A stretch of DNA of 64,000 nt, taken from assembly GCA_036768485.1 (NCBI GenBank), contig JAVLUZ010000547.1, positions 248,001-312,000 of the forward strand. The letters run 5' to 3'. Shown piece after piece: positions 10,546-23,029 of the stretch. Positions within the stretch are counted from its first letter, which is position 1, and each line of letters starts with the position of its first letter. The translations under genes were made by a program, and so were the position numbers. Source of the DNA: Mermis nigrescens. Taxonomy: Eukaryota; Nematoda; Enoplea; Mermithida; Mermithidae. The notes below the pieces were generated by a model. It did not search any database. It was not told where the DNA came from and worked only from the letters and a program-made list of their open reading frames with translations.

Positions 10546-13500
10546 GAGGCTTTGATTAAACCAAGGATAAGCTATCTTATATGGCGTAAGACTGACCGGT
10601 AGCTTATTGTGATTAATGATCGACTCAGAGCTTTTATCATGTTTGCCTACTTTCGGTAAAAAAGCTTCAGTGTTAAACCCAAGCTTATTCAAAACACTGC
10701 GTGGAATTATATCGCGTCTTTTTACGTATTCAATTTGAAAATATTTATAGAAATGCTTAAATCAGCCTGCTGTTAGCTATAGCGTTGGCAGAGCCGAGAG
10801 TTTGGGTATCACAGTCAATTGAACCTCAATTTTTATCCTTTAAGCAGCCTGTTAACTTTTCCATTATTTAGATTCTCCATTGAATGTGGAATCTCTATGA
10901 AAAATAGGAGGCATCAGTATAAAGTTAAGAAGCTTAGATTTCGATTATAGGAAATTCTTGGCAATTTGTCGCATTGCCTCCATTTAGTGTCTTTTATAAA
11001 AATCCAATGTTATTTTCGGGGTGTCAGAGTTTAGTTGCCTAGATCTCGGTATGTATAAAATATTTTTTAAATGATTTTTGCGCCCTTAGATTCAATGGCC
11101 TCAAAAACTGATATAAATGCTCAAATATCGTATGGACTTCATTAATCCACAGTTTCTGGTCAATTTCATGCACTTTTGCAAAAAGTTTTGATTTTCATCC
11201 ATTGCTGGCCTTTATTTTGCTTTATTTTCACATAAAATTCCCCTTTTTTCCATTCTGGGGACCTTGAGACCCTAAACCCTTCCTCTTACACACGTACATG
11301 TGCGAATATGTCTAAGAAAGATATTTTCCCTCTTATCTTCGTTTGACGTCCATAAATGAGGCTTTGATTAAACCAAGGATAAGCTATCTTATATGGCGTA
11401 AGATTGACCGGTAGCTTATTGTGATTAATGATCGACTCAGAGCTTTTATCATGTTTGCCTACTTTCGGTAAAAAAGCTTCAGTGTTAAACCCAAGCTTAT
11501 TCAAAACACTGCGTGGAATTATATCGCGTCTTTTTACGTATTCAATTTGAAAATATTTATAGAAATGCTTAAATCAGCCTGCTGTTAGCTATAGCGTTGG
11601 CAGAGCCGAGAGTTTGGGTATCACAGTCAATTGAACCTCAATTTTTATCCTTTAAGCAGCCTGTTAACTTTTCCATTATTTAGATTCTCCATTGAATGTG
11701 GAATCTCTATGAAAAATAGGAGGCATCAGTATAAAGTTAAGAAGCTTAGATTTCGATTATAGGAAATTCTTGGCAATTTGTCGCATTGCCTCCATTTAGT
11801 GTCTTTTATAAAAATCCAATGTTATTTTCGGGGTGTCAGAGTTTAGTTGCCTAGATCTCGGTATGTATAAAATATTTTTTAAATGATTTTTGCGCCCTTA
11901 GATTCAATGGCCTCAAAAACTGATATAAATGCTCAAATATCGTATGGACTTCATTAATCCACAGTTTCTGGTCAATTTCATGCACTTTTGCAAAAGTTTT
12001 GATTTTCATCCATTGCTGGCCTTTATTTTGCTTTATTTTCACATAAAATTCCCCTTTTTCCATTCTGGGGACCTTGAGACCCTAAACCCTTCCTCTTACA
12101 CACGTACATGTGCGAATATGTCTAAGAAAGATATTTTCCCTCTTATCTTCGTTTGACGTCCATAAATGAGGCTTTGATTAAATCAAGGATAAGCTATCTT
12201 ATATGGCGTAAGATTGACCGGTAGCTTATTGTGATTAATGATCGACTCAGAGCTTTTATCATGTTTGCCTACTTTCGGTAAAAAAGCTTCATTGTTAAAC
12301 CCAAGCTTATTCAAAACACTGCGTGGAATTATATCGCGTCTTTTTACGTATTCAATTTGAAAATATTTATAGAAATGCTTAAATCAGCCTGCTGTTAGCT
12401 ATAGCGTTGGCAGAGCCAGAGTTTGGGTATCACAGTCAATTGAACCTCAATTTTTATCCTTTAAGCAGCCTGTTAACTTTTCCATTATTTAGATTCTCCA
12501 TTGAATGTGGAATCTCTATGAAAAATAGGAGGCATCAGTATAAAGTTAAGAAGCTTAGATTTCGATTATAGGAAATTCTTGGCAATTTGTCGCATTGCCT
12601 CCATTTAGTGTCTTTTATAAAAATCCAATGTTATTTTCGGGGTGTCAGAGTTTAGTTGCCTAGATCTCGGTATGTATAAAATATTTTTAAATGATTTTTG
12701 CGCCCTTAGATTCAATGGCCTCAAAAGCTGATATAAATGCTCAAATATCGTATGGACTTCATTAATCCACAGTTTCTGGTCAATTTCATGCACTTTTGCA
12801 AAAGTTTTGATTTTCATCCATTGCTGGCCTTTATTTTGCTTTATTTTCACATAAAATTCCCCTTTTTTCCATTCTGAGGACCTTGAGACCCTAAACCCTT
12901 CCTCTTACACACGTACATGTGCGAATATGTCTAAGAAAGATATTTTCCCTCTTATCTTCGTTTGACGTCCATAAATGAGGCTTTGATTAAACCAAGGATA
13001 AGCTATCTTATATGGCGTAAGATTGACCGGTAGCTTATTGTGATTAATGATCGACTCAGAGCTTTTATCATGTTTGCCTACTTTCGGTAAAAAAGCTTCA
13101 GTGTTAAACCCAAGCTTATTCAAAACACTGCGTGGAATTATATCGCGTCTTTTTACGTATTCAATTTGAAAATATTTATAGAAATGCTTAAATCAGCCTG
13201 CTGTTAGCTATAGCGTTGGCAGAGCCGAGAGTTTGGGTATCACAGTCAATTGAACCTCAATTTTTATCCTTTAAGCAGCCTGTTAACTTTTCCATTATTT
13301 AGATTCTCCATTGAATGTGGAATCTCTATGAAAAATAGGAGGCATCAGTATAAAGTTAAGAAGCTTAGATTTCGATTATAGGAAATTCTTGGCAATTTGT
13401 CGCATTGCCTCCATTTAGTGTCTTTTATAAAAATCCAATGTTATTTTCGGGGTGTCAGAGTTTAGTTGCCTAGATCTCGGTATGTATAAAATATTTTTTA

Positions 13501-15410
13501 AATGATTTTTGCGCCCTTAGATTCAATGGCCTCAAAAACTGATATAAATGCTCAAATATCGTATGGACTTCATTAATCCACAGTTTCTGGTCAATTTCAT
13601 GCACTTTTGCAAAAAGTTTTGATTTTCATCCATTGCTGGCCTTTATTTTGCTTTATTTTCACATAAAATTCCCCTTTTTCCATTCTGGGGACCTTGAGAC
13701 CCTAAACCCTTCCTCTTACACACGTACATGTGCGAATATGTCTAAGAAAGATATTTTCCCTCTTATCTTCGTTTGACGTCCATAAATGAGGCTTTGATTA
13801 AATCAAGGATAAGCTATCTTATATGGCGTAAGATTGACCGGTAGCTTATTGTGATTAATGATCGACTCAGAGCTTTTATCATGTTTGCCTACTTTCGGTA
13901 AAAAAGCTTCATTGTTAAACCCAAGCTTATTCAAAACACTGCGTGGAATTATATCGCGTCTTTTTACGTATTCAATTTGAAAATATTTATAGAAATGCTT
14001 AAATCAGCCTGCTGTTAGCTATAGCGTTGGCAGAGCCGAGAGTTTGGAGTATCACAGTCAATTGAACCTCAATTTTTATCCTTTAAGCAGCCTGTTAACT
14101 TTTCCATTATTTAGATTCTCCATTGAATGTGGAATCTCTATGAAAAATAGGAGGCATCAGTATAAAGTTAAGAAGCTTAGATTTCGATTATAGGAAATTC
14201 TTGGCAATTTGTCGCATTGCCTCCATTTAGTGTCTTTTATAAAAATCCAATGTTATTTTCGGGGTGTCAAAGTTTAGTTGCCTAGATCTCGGTATGTATA
14301 AAATTTTTTTAAATGATTTTTGCGCCCTTAGATTCAATGGCCTCAAAAACTGATATGAATGCTCAAATATCGTATGGACTTCATTAATCCACAGTTTCTG
14401 GTCAATTTCATGCACTTTTGCAAAAGTTTTGATTTTCATCCATTGCTGGCCTTTATTTTGCTTTATTTTCACATAAAATTCCCCTTTTTTCCATTCTGGG
14501 GACCTTGAGACCCTAAACCCTTCCTCTTACACACGTACATGTGCGAATATGTCTAAGAAAGATATTTTCCCTCTTATCTTCGTTTGACGTCCATAAATGA
14601 GGCTTTGATTAAACCAAGGATAAGCTATCTTATATGGCGTAAGATTGACCGGTAGCTTATTGTGATTAATGATCGACTCAGAGCTTTTATCATGTTTGCC
14701 TACTTTCGGTAAAAAAGCTTCAGTGTTAAACCCAAGCTTATTCAAAACACTGCGTGGAATTATATCGCGTCTTTTTACGTATTCAATTTGAAAATATTTA
14801 TAGAAATGCTTAAATCAGCCTGCTGTTAGCTATAGCGTTGGCAGAGCCGAGAGTTTGGGTATCACAGTCAATTGAACCTCAATTTTTATTCTTTATGCAG
14901 CCTGTTAACTTTTCCATTATTTAGATTCTCCATTGAATGTGGAATCTCTATTAAAAATAGGAGGCATCAGTATAAAGTTAAGAAGCTTAGATTTCGATTA
15001 TAGGAAATTCTTGGCAATTTGTCGCATTGCCTCCATTTAGTGTCTTTTATAAAAATCCATTGTTATTTTCGGGATGTCAGAGTTTAGTTGCCTAGATCTC
15101 GGTATGTATAAAATATTTTTTTAATGATTTTTGCGCCCTTAGATTAAATGGCCTCAAAAACTGATATAAATGCTCAAATATCGTATAGACTTCATTAATC
15201 CACAGTTTCTGGTCATTTTCATGCACTTTTGCAAAAAGTTTTGATTTTCATCCATTGCTGGCCTTTATTTTGCTTTATTTTCACATAAAATTCCCCTTTT
15301 TTCCATTCTGGGGACCTTGAGACCCTAAACCCTTCCTCTAACACACGTACATGTGCGAATATGTCTAAAGAAAGATATTTTCCCTCTTATCTACGTTTGA
15401 CGTCCATAAA
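10546..15410. repeat. Six-copy tandem array of an about 811-bp unit
   Basis: The landmark GAGGCTTTGATTAAA begins at 10546, 11358, 12168, 12977, 13788 and 14599, giving spacings of 809-812 bp. The copies are nearly identical. The array stops sharply at 15410. Copies 3 and 5 share two variants (TTAAATCAAGG and CATTGTTAAAC) that the other copies lack, so variants alternate. The array lies in the intron between gene B exons 3 and 4. Confidence 0.95.
11286..11570 (-). other. Minus-strand open frame repeated in each array unit
   Basis: On the minus strand every complete unit holds an open frame of about 95 codons without a stop. It includes KRRDIIPRSVLNKLGFN and ends FAHVRV or, in copy 1, with different residues. 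It reads like protein, but the copies are too alike to show selection. It may be an amplified fragment of an old gene or element. A second shorter frame (MKIKTFAKVHEIDQKLW) also recurs. I assign no function. Confidence 0.3.
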
Positions 15411-15615
15411 TTTTCGGATTCTTGTTCTACATTCGAGACCTGAAAAACCCCGGAAGTATTTGATTATTAATTACGACCGAGCTTGTAAATTAAAAAGATT
15501 GGTGACAAAAATTAGACCAGTAATTCTATCTTACAAAGATTCGTATTGTTTAAAAATTTAATGAAAAAAACATTCGATTTCCATGATTATGTCCGAACTC
15601 GCATAAGCGCTGAAG

Positions 15616-15957
15616 AAATTCCAGGAAGCCTTAGTGTCAACCAAAGCGAAGCGGCAGCGAGAAATCGATGCGCTTCGCGAATCGCATGACCGATTCCAAA
15701 TGCTAAAGCGACGCGTTGGCAGTTTAAAGAAGGAATTGGACGACGCGCAAAAATGCTTGAGCGACGCGAAGCGCGAATGCGACGATTTGAAATTGCGTAT
15801 TGACGGAGCGAGTCATTTGAACGAAGTTTTGCACGACGTTTTGGACAAGCGAAACGAGTGCATTGATAATTTGGAGAACAATTTTGTTCAAAGCTCTCAG
15901 TTTTACGAACAGCAGCGCAATTCTAAGAGCGTAGTCAGTTATAGAAAGAAATTCTGA
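15616..15957 (+). CDS. Gene B exon 4, long coiled coil, probable terminal exon
   Basis: This segment continues gene B in phase 0, using acceptor CTGAAG (exon from 15616) or TTCCAG (exon from 15625). It encodes about 113 residues, nearly all a continuous Lys/Arg/Glu/Asp/Leu coiled coil (DRFQMLKRRVGSLKKELDD), and ends TGA at 15957. Codons are markedly richer in GCG and CGA than the neighbouring AT-rich DNA, which supports a real gene. With exons 1-3 the product is about 373 residues. A weak donor near 15936 could instead join to the segment at 17452. Confidence 0.6.
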   Translation, partial: KFQEALVSTKAKRQREIDALRESHDRFQMLKRRVGSLKKELDDAQKCLSDAKRECDDLKLRIDGASHLNEVLHDVLDKRNECIDNLENNFVQSSQFYEQQRNSKSVVSYRKKF

Positions 15958-16019
15958 TTCATATCTTTAAAATTGAGAATTTAATCAATTTTTTAATTTA
16001 TACATTTATATGGGGCGGC

Positions 16020-16025
16020 AATAAA
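16020..16025 (+). terminator. Poly(A) signal of gene B
   Basis: AATAAA lies 63 bases beyond the stop at 15957, a typical distance. It supports 15616-15957 as the terminal exon. Confidence 0.5.
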
Positions 16026-16190
16026 AGACTTCACCCTGATGTTTCATCATAACTTGGATTAATATAAACATTGAAATTTTTGAGACCAGATGCATTAGAT
16101 TGATACAAATATTTTTCTTCAAGTCGTGACAAAAGTTTTTACTAGCTATATAGCAGTTTGTGCGCGACGGCGATTTGTTTATTCCTATTT

Positions 16191-16402
16191 GGATCTAGTA
16201 TACAATTTACCCACCAGCGTTTTTAGCCGATCCATAATGTATTGTAATGTGTCATGTGTAATGTATAATGTGTAATATGTACACTTTACACATTACACAT
16301 TACATACTACACATGACACATTACGCAATACACATTACACATAACACATTACATATTACACACTACACAAAAACAGTGGTGGGTAAATTGTATACTAGAT
16401 CC
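16191..16402. mobile_element. MITE with perfect 26-bp inverted ends and 7-bp target duplication
   Basis: Positions 16191-16216 (GGATCTAGTATACAATTTAC...) are the exact reverse complement of 16377-16402. CCTATTT flanks both sides (16184-16190 and 16403-16409). The interior (about 16234-16368) is built of repeated ACATTACAC / GTGTAATGT motifs that also fold back. It is complete and probably young. Confidence 0.9.
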
Positions 16403-17451
16403 CCTATTTTGATATTGCTTAAACCCTAGAATTCCTGCAATATTCCACATTATTGAATATGTAGGTACTTTTTAATAATTTATTCAAGCTTTGTTAAAAA
16501 CCTTGATCAGTTACTCTTTCTACTAGCAGTAAAAAGTTCAAGATATTGAAATTGATGAAAAAACTGAACAAACTTTCTGCATTTAAATTAGGATAAGATA
16601 GAGTGTAAAAAAATAGCACTAGCGCACAAATCGCTGGCAACTAGCAATGATTTTTACGCGATTTATGGAAATACATTCTTATCTATCTAATGCAACCAGT
16701 TTTGAAATTTTATGTTCATTAATAGAAGTTATAACCTTTTTTGGGCCACCTTAGAACCAAAAATATGTGTATGCTAAGTAGGTACCATATCTTCGAACCA
16801 TATTACTACGCAACGACTAAGGTTTTCGCAGATTAAAGGCACATTCATCGGAAATTTATTTAAGAAAAAATTGAAAATGTGTAATTAATGTTTGGAACTG
16901 GTAACGTAGGTACATATTTAACTACCTATTGCACAGTCAATAAGACGTTATTTCTTTGAGAAAGAATTAAAAGTAAACTCACATGTGTCCATGGGCGGCG
17001 TCCTAATTTTGGAGGTCAAAAAACCATTAAATTGTAATTGATTTTTTACCACTATTTTTGACATTATTTTAAAATTGGAATCTTCCGACTCCGAAATTTC
17101 GCCCGGGCCACCAATGCAGGTTTAGTTAGTCTGCATCCATCTAATCTGAACAATCTGAGTATAACATTGCGTTTAACAAAAGACATCGCGCATTCTGACT
17201 ACGGTTATAAACAAAATTATGGCGGCATCTTTTTCACAATGAAAGAAAGTTTTGCCTTCTGCCAAGAGTAACTTTAGAAATATTGTAAATTTAGATTTAT
17301 TGATCTTGATATTAAAGTTAGAATAGCTTTTAAACTACATTTTTAGTCGAAGCACTAAAACTACCGGAATATTCTAAAAATTTGAGAAATATATGAATTT
17401 TGTAAAGATTGGCCCAATTGCTCGAAAACTAATCATATTTAAAAAACGTCA
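16403..17451. other. Unassigned intergenic or intron DNA
   Basis: I see no gene or clear repeat. The stretch 16990-17110 has G- and C-rich patches reminiscent of the window's transposon ends, without a pair I can match. Confidence 0.35.
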
Positions 17452-17703
17452 ATGCCAATTCAGAAACGGTCGTTACTGACCCCCGAAGAGAGGGACGCTG
17501 AAGATTTGCAGGAAATTTTGGAACTTTTAAACAAATTGAGTCAAGAGCGCCAGATGCCACTCGAGCAACGGATGGAGCTGGAAAGGATTGTTAAGGAAGG
17601 AGGTTTCGAACCGGATGTTTTAAAGAAAAAAATTCATTTATTGCTTAGAAGCAGGGATCGTGAAACGGCCGAACGAGAAATTTCGCGGCAAGCGATGGAT
17701 TAG
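17452..17703 (+). CDS. Small charged helical protein or extra terminal exon of gene B
   Basis: The 83-codon frame starts at ATG 17452. It encodes a Glu/Arg/Leu-rich helical product (MPIQKRSLLTPEERDAEDL...) and stops at 17703. The stop is followed by AATAAA at 17931. A CAG just after the ATG (acceptor ...AATTCAG|AAA) would also allow a phase-0 splice from gene B. No family is recognised. Confidence 0.5.
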   Translation: MPIQKRSLLTPEERDAEDLQEILELLNKLSQERQMPLEQRMELERIVKEGGFEPDVLKKKIHLLLRSRDRETAEREISRQAMD

Positions 17704-17930
17704 CAAATACGCAATGCTAAACCAGCAAATCGCCTGCTTCAGTCATTCGAATAAGCTCTTATGCCTTAAGGACTGTTTGAAATTGATTATGCAGATCCCT
17801 GATTTTTCGCCTCTTTTCTTACTTAGCTAAAATTCCCATTTGCATATAAGTTTTTACTGATGATTGTTGCTACTAACATGACTTTGGTAATCATATTGCA
17901 AATTGCCTGCTTATTTTCTATTAAATGTGT

Positions 17931-17936
17931 AATAAA
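17931..17936 (+). terminator. Candidate poly(A) signal
   Basis: AATAAA lies 228 bases after the stop at 17703 and would serve that reading frame. Confidence 0.35.
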
Positions 17937-18187
17937 ACGTTGGACTGATTGACTTTATTTTAATTAGATAAAGGTTCATTTCGATATTTGAAGTTGAATT
18001 TTCAGTAGAACTACCTACATAAACCACTTCTATCCAGGAGACACTTAACATTTTTTGCGTAGCATTTTTGTGAAAAATATTGCCTTTTATGAAGCTTTGC
18101 ACCATGAAAAGGACGATTTTTGACTGCTCACATACAACATACACACCCCCATGGGCGGATCCAGAATTTCGGCAAGGAGGGGCGGAC

Positions 18188-18445
18188 CATACGTAGGCAG
18201 CAAGAAAATTCTGGGGGGGGGTGCAAGATTTTTTGAAGGTCAAAAATGGTCTTAAAAATGGTAGAATGGTGATAAAAACACCATTTTTCGATGTTTCTCA
18301 TCAAGCACTATCCATTGGCATCAAAAAATTGCGAAAAAAACGTAAAAAATTTCAAAAATTGAATTCTGGGGGGTTATTTTGATTTCTGGAGGGGCATTTT
18401 GGTTTCTGCGGGATGCACCCCCCCAAACCCCCACGCCCAGGTGTG
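18188..18445 (+). mobile_element. hAT-like MITE family 1, exact 8-bp target duplication
   Basis: The element starts CATACGTAGGCAGC and ends CACGCCCAGGTGTG. GGGCGGAC occurs immediately before (18180-18187) and after (18446-18453). Internal sequence matches the copies at 9275, 53821 and 59764. Confidence 0.88.
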
Positions 18446-19558
18446 GGGCGGACCCCTATATTCCTCCAAACAATCAAAAATAGGTCTAAAAATCTGCTAT
18501 CTATTTGCAAAATACCGTTTTTTGCGCCGTTTTGCATTGACTTTCTTATTTAAAATAATTTGTACTGTCATTTTTCTCACAAAAATTCTAAATTTTTTGG
18601 CAATGTTCTACAAAAAAGTGCTTCAATCCCCTTTAATTTAGGAACAATCCGGCGCAAAGCGCCAAAAAATTAGGAAAATTTAGGCAAATAGGCGCTTTAC
18701 TTTGCTATTACCTGTATTTGACCACTTGCAGCAAAGTTTGAAGCATTTGACCCAAAGCACTTAAAATTTTTAGAACTTAATGCTTAAATGGACGAAAACT
18801 ACAAAAATAGTACTTTCCGGACCGCCGAGGAAATGAAATAAATTTGAATAATAAGTATTACCCGGCGCGTAGCTCCGGAAAAATTAGAGAAATTACGATA
18901 GCCGGTGGCCAAAAATTACTGTAAAGATATCCATGCTTTATCTCGCCAAATATGTTGGGCTGGTGGATGGGCGGCCGCAGTCCCGCCGCAAATGCACCGC
19001 TGCCTATGAAGTTCTTATTCTCCCACTGGGCCACCAAAAGTGTTTTTTCACCCATCGCCAAGTTTTTGTAACTCATTATTGAGTGTGCTAGCACAGTCAA
19101 TTTCTATGCGAGCCTTTGAAGCCTACTTTATTTTTAGAATAGTTGGCAGATCGCGACTCATAATCGGGGAAGCGGGCAGTCATGAAACGGACAAAAACGT
19201 TTTTTGTCAAACCCAGTTTTTTACGCTTAGCGTACGGTGGCTGAAGATACAGCGCGAATTAAAAAAAAATTTTCAGAGAGATTCATGCGCTACAATTTTT
19301 TTTGAATAAGAATAAATCAAGTGTTAAACTCGTTGTCCAAAGGCGGCGGAATGAAAAAGATTTAAACATTTCTCTTACTGTAGGTCTAGAGTCAGTTAGC
19401 GTACAAAAATTTTAAGTACAAATTCGTGACCTGCAACTTACATATGGGAAGCATTTGAAAAATTGACTCTCCACTATATAAAAATTGGCACAGGTTTGAA
19501 TTTTTGATTTAAACTTTACTTGCTCATCAATTGCTGGGCATTGAGTATAAGATAATTA
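18446..19558. other. Unassigned intergenic DNA
   Basis: No gene is apparent. GGCGCAAAGCGCC at about 18650 is a variant of the hairpin motif that recurs across the window. Confidence 0.35.
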
Positions 19559-20349
19559 GCAAAGAAAAAGTGCTCCGATGGAACAAAAAAGATGAATATA
19601 CTTGGAATTGTGGATTATTAAGAATGTAAAAGGAGGGGACTAGGAAAAAGCTACCTAAAATCTCAAAATCTGATAAAAGTCCGACTTTCTCTAAGCAACG
19701 CAAAAAATCGAAGTATATTCTGCGGCCTCTAAGAAAGTGTCTTTTTTAAATAATTTTCAAAGTTTTAGATCAGAGTGTAGAAACGAAATCTAAAATGTTT
19801 ACTTTTTTAAATTGCTGGCAAGTAGCAACGCTGACTAGCTTCGTATCCTGATTGATAGAAAACTAAGTGGTATTGTATTTAAAGTTGTTTTATTTTGTTC
19901 TGAGCATTATAGCAAGCAAAGCAGGGGCCGATTAATTAGTGCACATAATCGTTACGGGCATGCTAGTGTACCTACATTTAGTCTGTTTCAAGTCAACTCA
20001 CGCGTTTCCTACTGTTTTAAACCAACAATTTCTTCAATTATTTTGGATGCATCGATGTTTGCTATTTCATTCAATTGGCTTAAAAAGACTGTTACTCAAT
20101 ATCATTTCCCACAGCTACTGCATAGCTAACGTGCTGCTTTTTCAATCATTTTTATGGTTAAATATTTATTTTAATGTGTTGGCCGCAGAATATACTTCGA
20201 TTTTTTGCGTTGCTTAGAGAAAGTGTTATATTTATCAGATTTTGCGACTTTAGGTAGCTTTTTCCTAGTCTTCTCCTTTTACATCTTTAACAATCCACAA
20301 TTTCTAAGTATATTCATCTTTTTTGTTCCATCGGAGCATTTTTCTTTGC
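19559..20349. repeat. Foldback head of element L, copy II
   Basis: The left arm (GCAAAGAAAAAGTGCTCCG to about 19735) is mirrored by the right arm (about 20180-20349). TA dinucleotides flank both ends. Confidence 0.85.
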
Positions 20350-22949
20350 TAGTGCCCTACTTTTAATTAGCATGATTTGAGTACATCAGTCAGTAAAGAC
20401 ATACAGTAACATGCCACAATAATGACAACAGTCCAAGAACGCGGAAAACAATATTGTTCTTAACATCAGCATTATCCTTTTTAAACAAGACAACCTTACA
20501 TTATTTAAACAGATCAAAGTTATTCAGCATAAACTTTACAATATCAAGTGTAAGGAACACTAACGCTCAAATTTGGAAGTAAAATAAACTTGTAGTATAA
20601 ACTACATATTAACAACAAATGAATAGTGCAAACTTTACACAACTACTAGGTGTAGAGAGAAATTCTGATTTTACGTGGAACATTTTGAAAAAATTAAGCT
20701 TCCGCAAGGCTCTAAAACTAAAGTTAATATGCAGTGTAAACTTTACACAACCACAGAGTGTAAAGAAAATTTCAGTCGGATTCGTGATTCTGATATTACT
20801 CTGATATTACGATCAACATTTATTAAAAAATTAAGTCTCCACAATGGCCCGAGGACAAATAAATATCAGATGTAAACCACTTTACACCACTGTTGAGTGC
20901 AAACAGACTGGCGTATCACATTCGGTTTCTGGTTCATTTTTAGACTTGAGATTATGTCCAGACTCATAACCCAGAACTTGGCAGAAAAAACAAGACAGAA
21001 ACACGTTAATTCCCCCATTTTTTGACTTTACACCTCCCGAAAAAGCTAAATATTGATGTAAACAAATGCAATTTGCTGTGACGCGTACCCCTTAGAAAGT
21101 ACTTTATTTTTATCTTATTCGACCTCGCCCGACTCCTGAACAGAGAAAGTGGCGAACAAAAAAATGGACAAACACGTATTTTCCACTGTCCTCCACATTG
21201 TAAACTTTAAAAATCTAAACCTAACGCCCCATTAAGTGTAAATAAATTAGGTTCAGGCCAGTTTGTAGCCCTTTGATTGTAGTACGTTTGTATGTGCCAA
21301 ACTTATGTTCCGCAAAATATTTGATATGATTTACCAATTAAAATACAAAAAAACCTGTTTTTCGCCCATTTTACATCTCAGATTTCGAACTTTACACCCG
21401 CATAAACAACTGAATATTACGTTTTTTCAACGCGGCTTGCTTCGACGTGTAGCTCTTAGAAGTTATTTCATTTTCTATTTTATTCAATTCATCCTAACTC
21501 ATATCCGAAAAAGTTAGCAGAGAAATCTTGGACAAAATCTGTTTTTTACTTATCCACTAGAGTGTAAAGTTTAAACCCCTGGTACTAACTGCGTATTGAT
21601 TGTAGAAAAGTTTGCTGGTATGCAGAAGATAGCCCTTGATCCGCAATACAGTTCTGTCAGAAAAAATTTCTTAAAACTCATAACCGGAGTTGTTGGCAGA
21701 CATAAACAAGTCGAAAACTCGACCAAAATGTGTCTTTTCACCCCCAGATTTTCGCACTCTTTACACTCCCATTCGAGAACTGAGGCGAAACTCAAAAAAC
21801 AAAAGACTGTGTGATCTGCAGAACCTAAATAGATAAATAAGTCAAATGAATTGCATGGTTTTGCCAAAAGAATCAAAGAAATGAAAAAAGTTAGTATTCA
21901 GAAGACTTGAACCCATTATTCTTTTATAAATCCACATGCGAGAACGGATACGTCGGCCATTGCACCAACTCAACTCGCAGCCAAGATTTCAGCTTGATTA
22001 TACTATATTGAAAAATATTCATCAGTCTTATGAAGTTTAAGAATAGTGCATTCATGATAATAAAAATAATTATTTATTAAAGACGAGTCAAAAACCTCTG
22101 AAATAAGAAAAATCTGATCAAACAATATGCAATACGGAGTTATCTATCGGCATTTGAAAATAGATGTATAATTCAAAGTTCACCTCTTTATACCTCAACA
22201 AAGACTGGCTGTGGAAAAATTTAAAGGTCAGATTCGTTATTCTGACCTTACGGAGAATATTTTTTTAAAATTCATCATCCACAACGCTCTTGAGCGCAAA
22301 AAAACTTTTTTAGTGTAAAGTTTACACCTGCACTAATAACGCAATATTGATTGTAAAGAAACAAAATAAATTTTGACGTGTAGCGCTTAGGACGAGGCAC
22401 ATTTTAAAGATAATTACCACGTTCTGTCTACTAAGTGGAGAATATGGCAGGAAAAAATATTTTTTTGTCCTAGAGTCTTTACAATAAACCGCCTCTAAAT
22501 TTGAAAATATTACTTTAAAAAAATAAAGAAAGGCTCCCCTAGATTTTATAACCGTCTACCTTTTGAAACCAATCAGACTGCATAGATTGTAAAACTGAGT
22601 TAGATATGCTTGTGCACATGAAAACAGTAAAAAACGTCTAATTTACACTCCTGTGCAACAACTAATGAGTGTAAAGAACTTTTAATACCAGATTCGTATA
22701 CTACCAATCAAGGAAAACATTTTGTAAAAAAATTGGCCCTCCGCCGATCATTTGAATTTTGGTGTAAACTTAACACACTCACGACTAGCTCGGTATTGAA
22801 CGTAAACAAAAAAAGGGTATCTAAGTTTTTTAATATCTACCTTTTAAAAAAACTGCACCTCCCAGATGTGTGCCGTTATAGCTGTGAGGGGGATATATGT
22901 TGGGGTACCCAAGTATATTATAGGTACGCGCTAACGCGCTACCTATGAT
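19559..22949 (+). mobile_element. Large non-autonomous element L, copy II
   Basis: This is the most complete copy, about 3.4 kb. It has a foldback head (19559-20349), then a body with about fifteen full or half GTGTAAA/TTTACAC motifs (for example 20735, 20874, 21562, 22312). It ends at a GC-rich hairpin at about 22921-22945 (GTACGCGCTAACGCGCTAC). No long open frame exists. Confidence 0.75.
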
Positions 22950-23029
22950 ATAAAAAGCACAGGCAGCAAATTTTTTTGACATCTTTTAAAAAACTACCTC
23001 CTAGTTTGTTTTGCAATTTTTTCGAAAGT

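Noticed and set aside
10546..15410. Regular repeats considered as a CRISPR-like array
   Set aside because: Units are about 811 bp with no short repeat/spacer structure, and the genome is eukaryotic.
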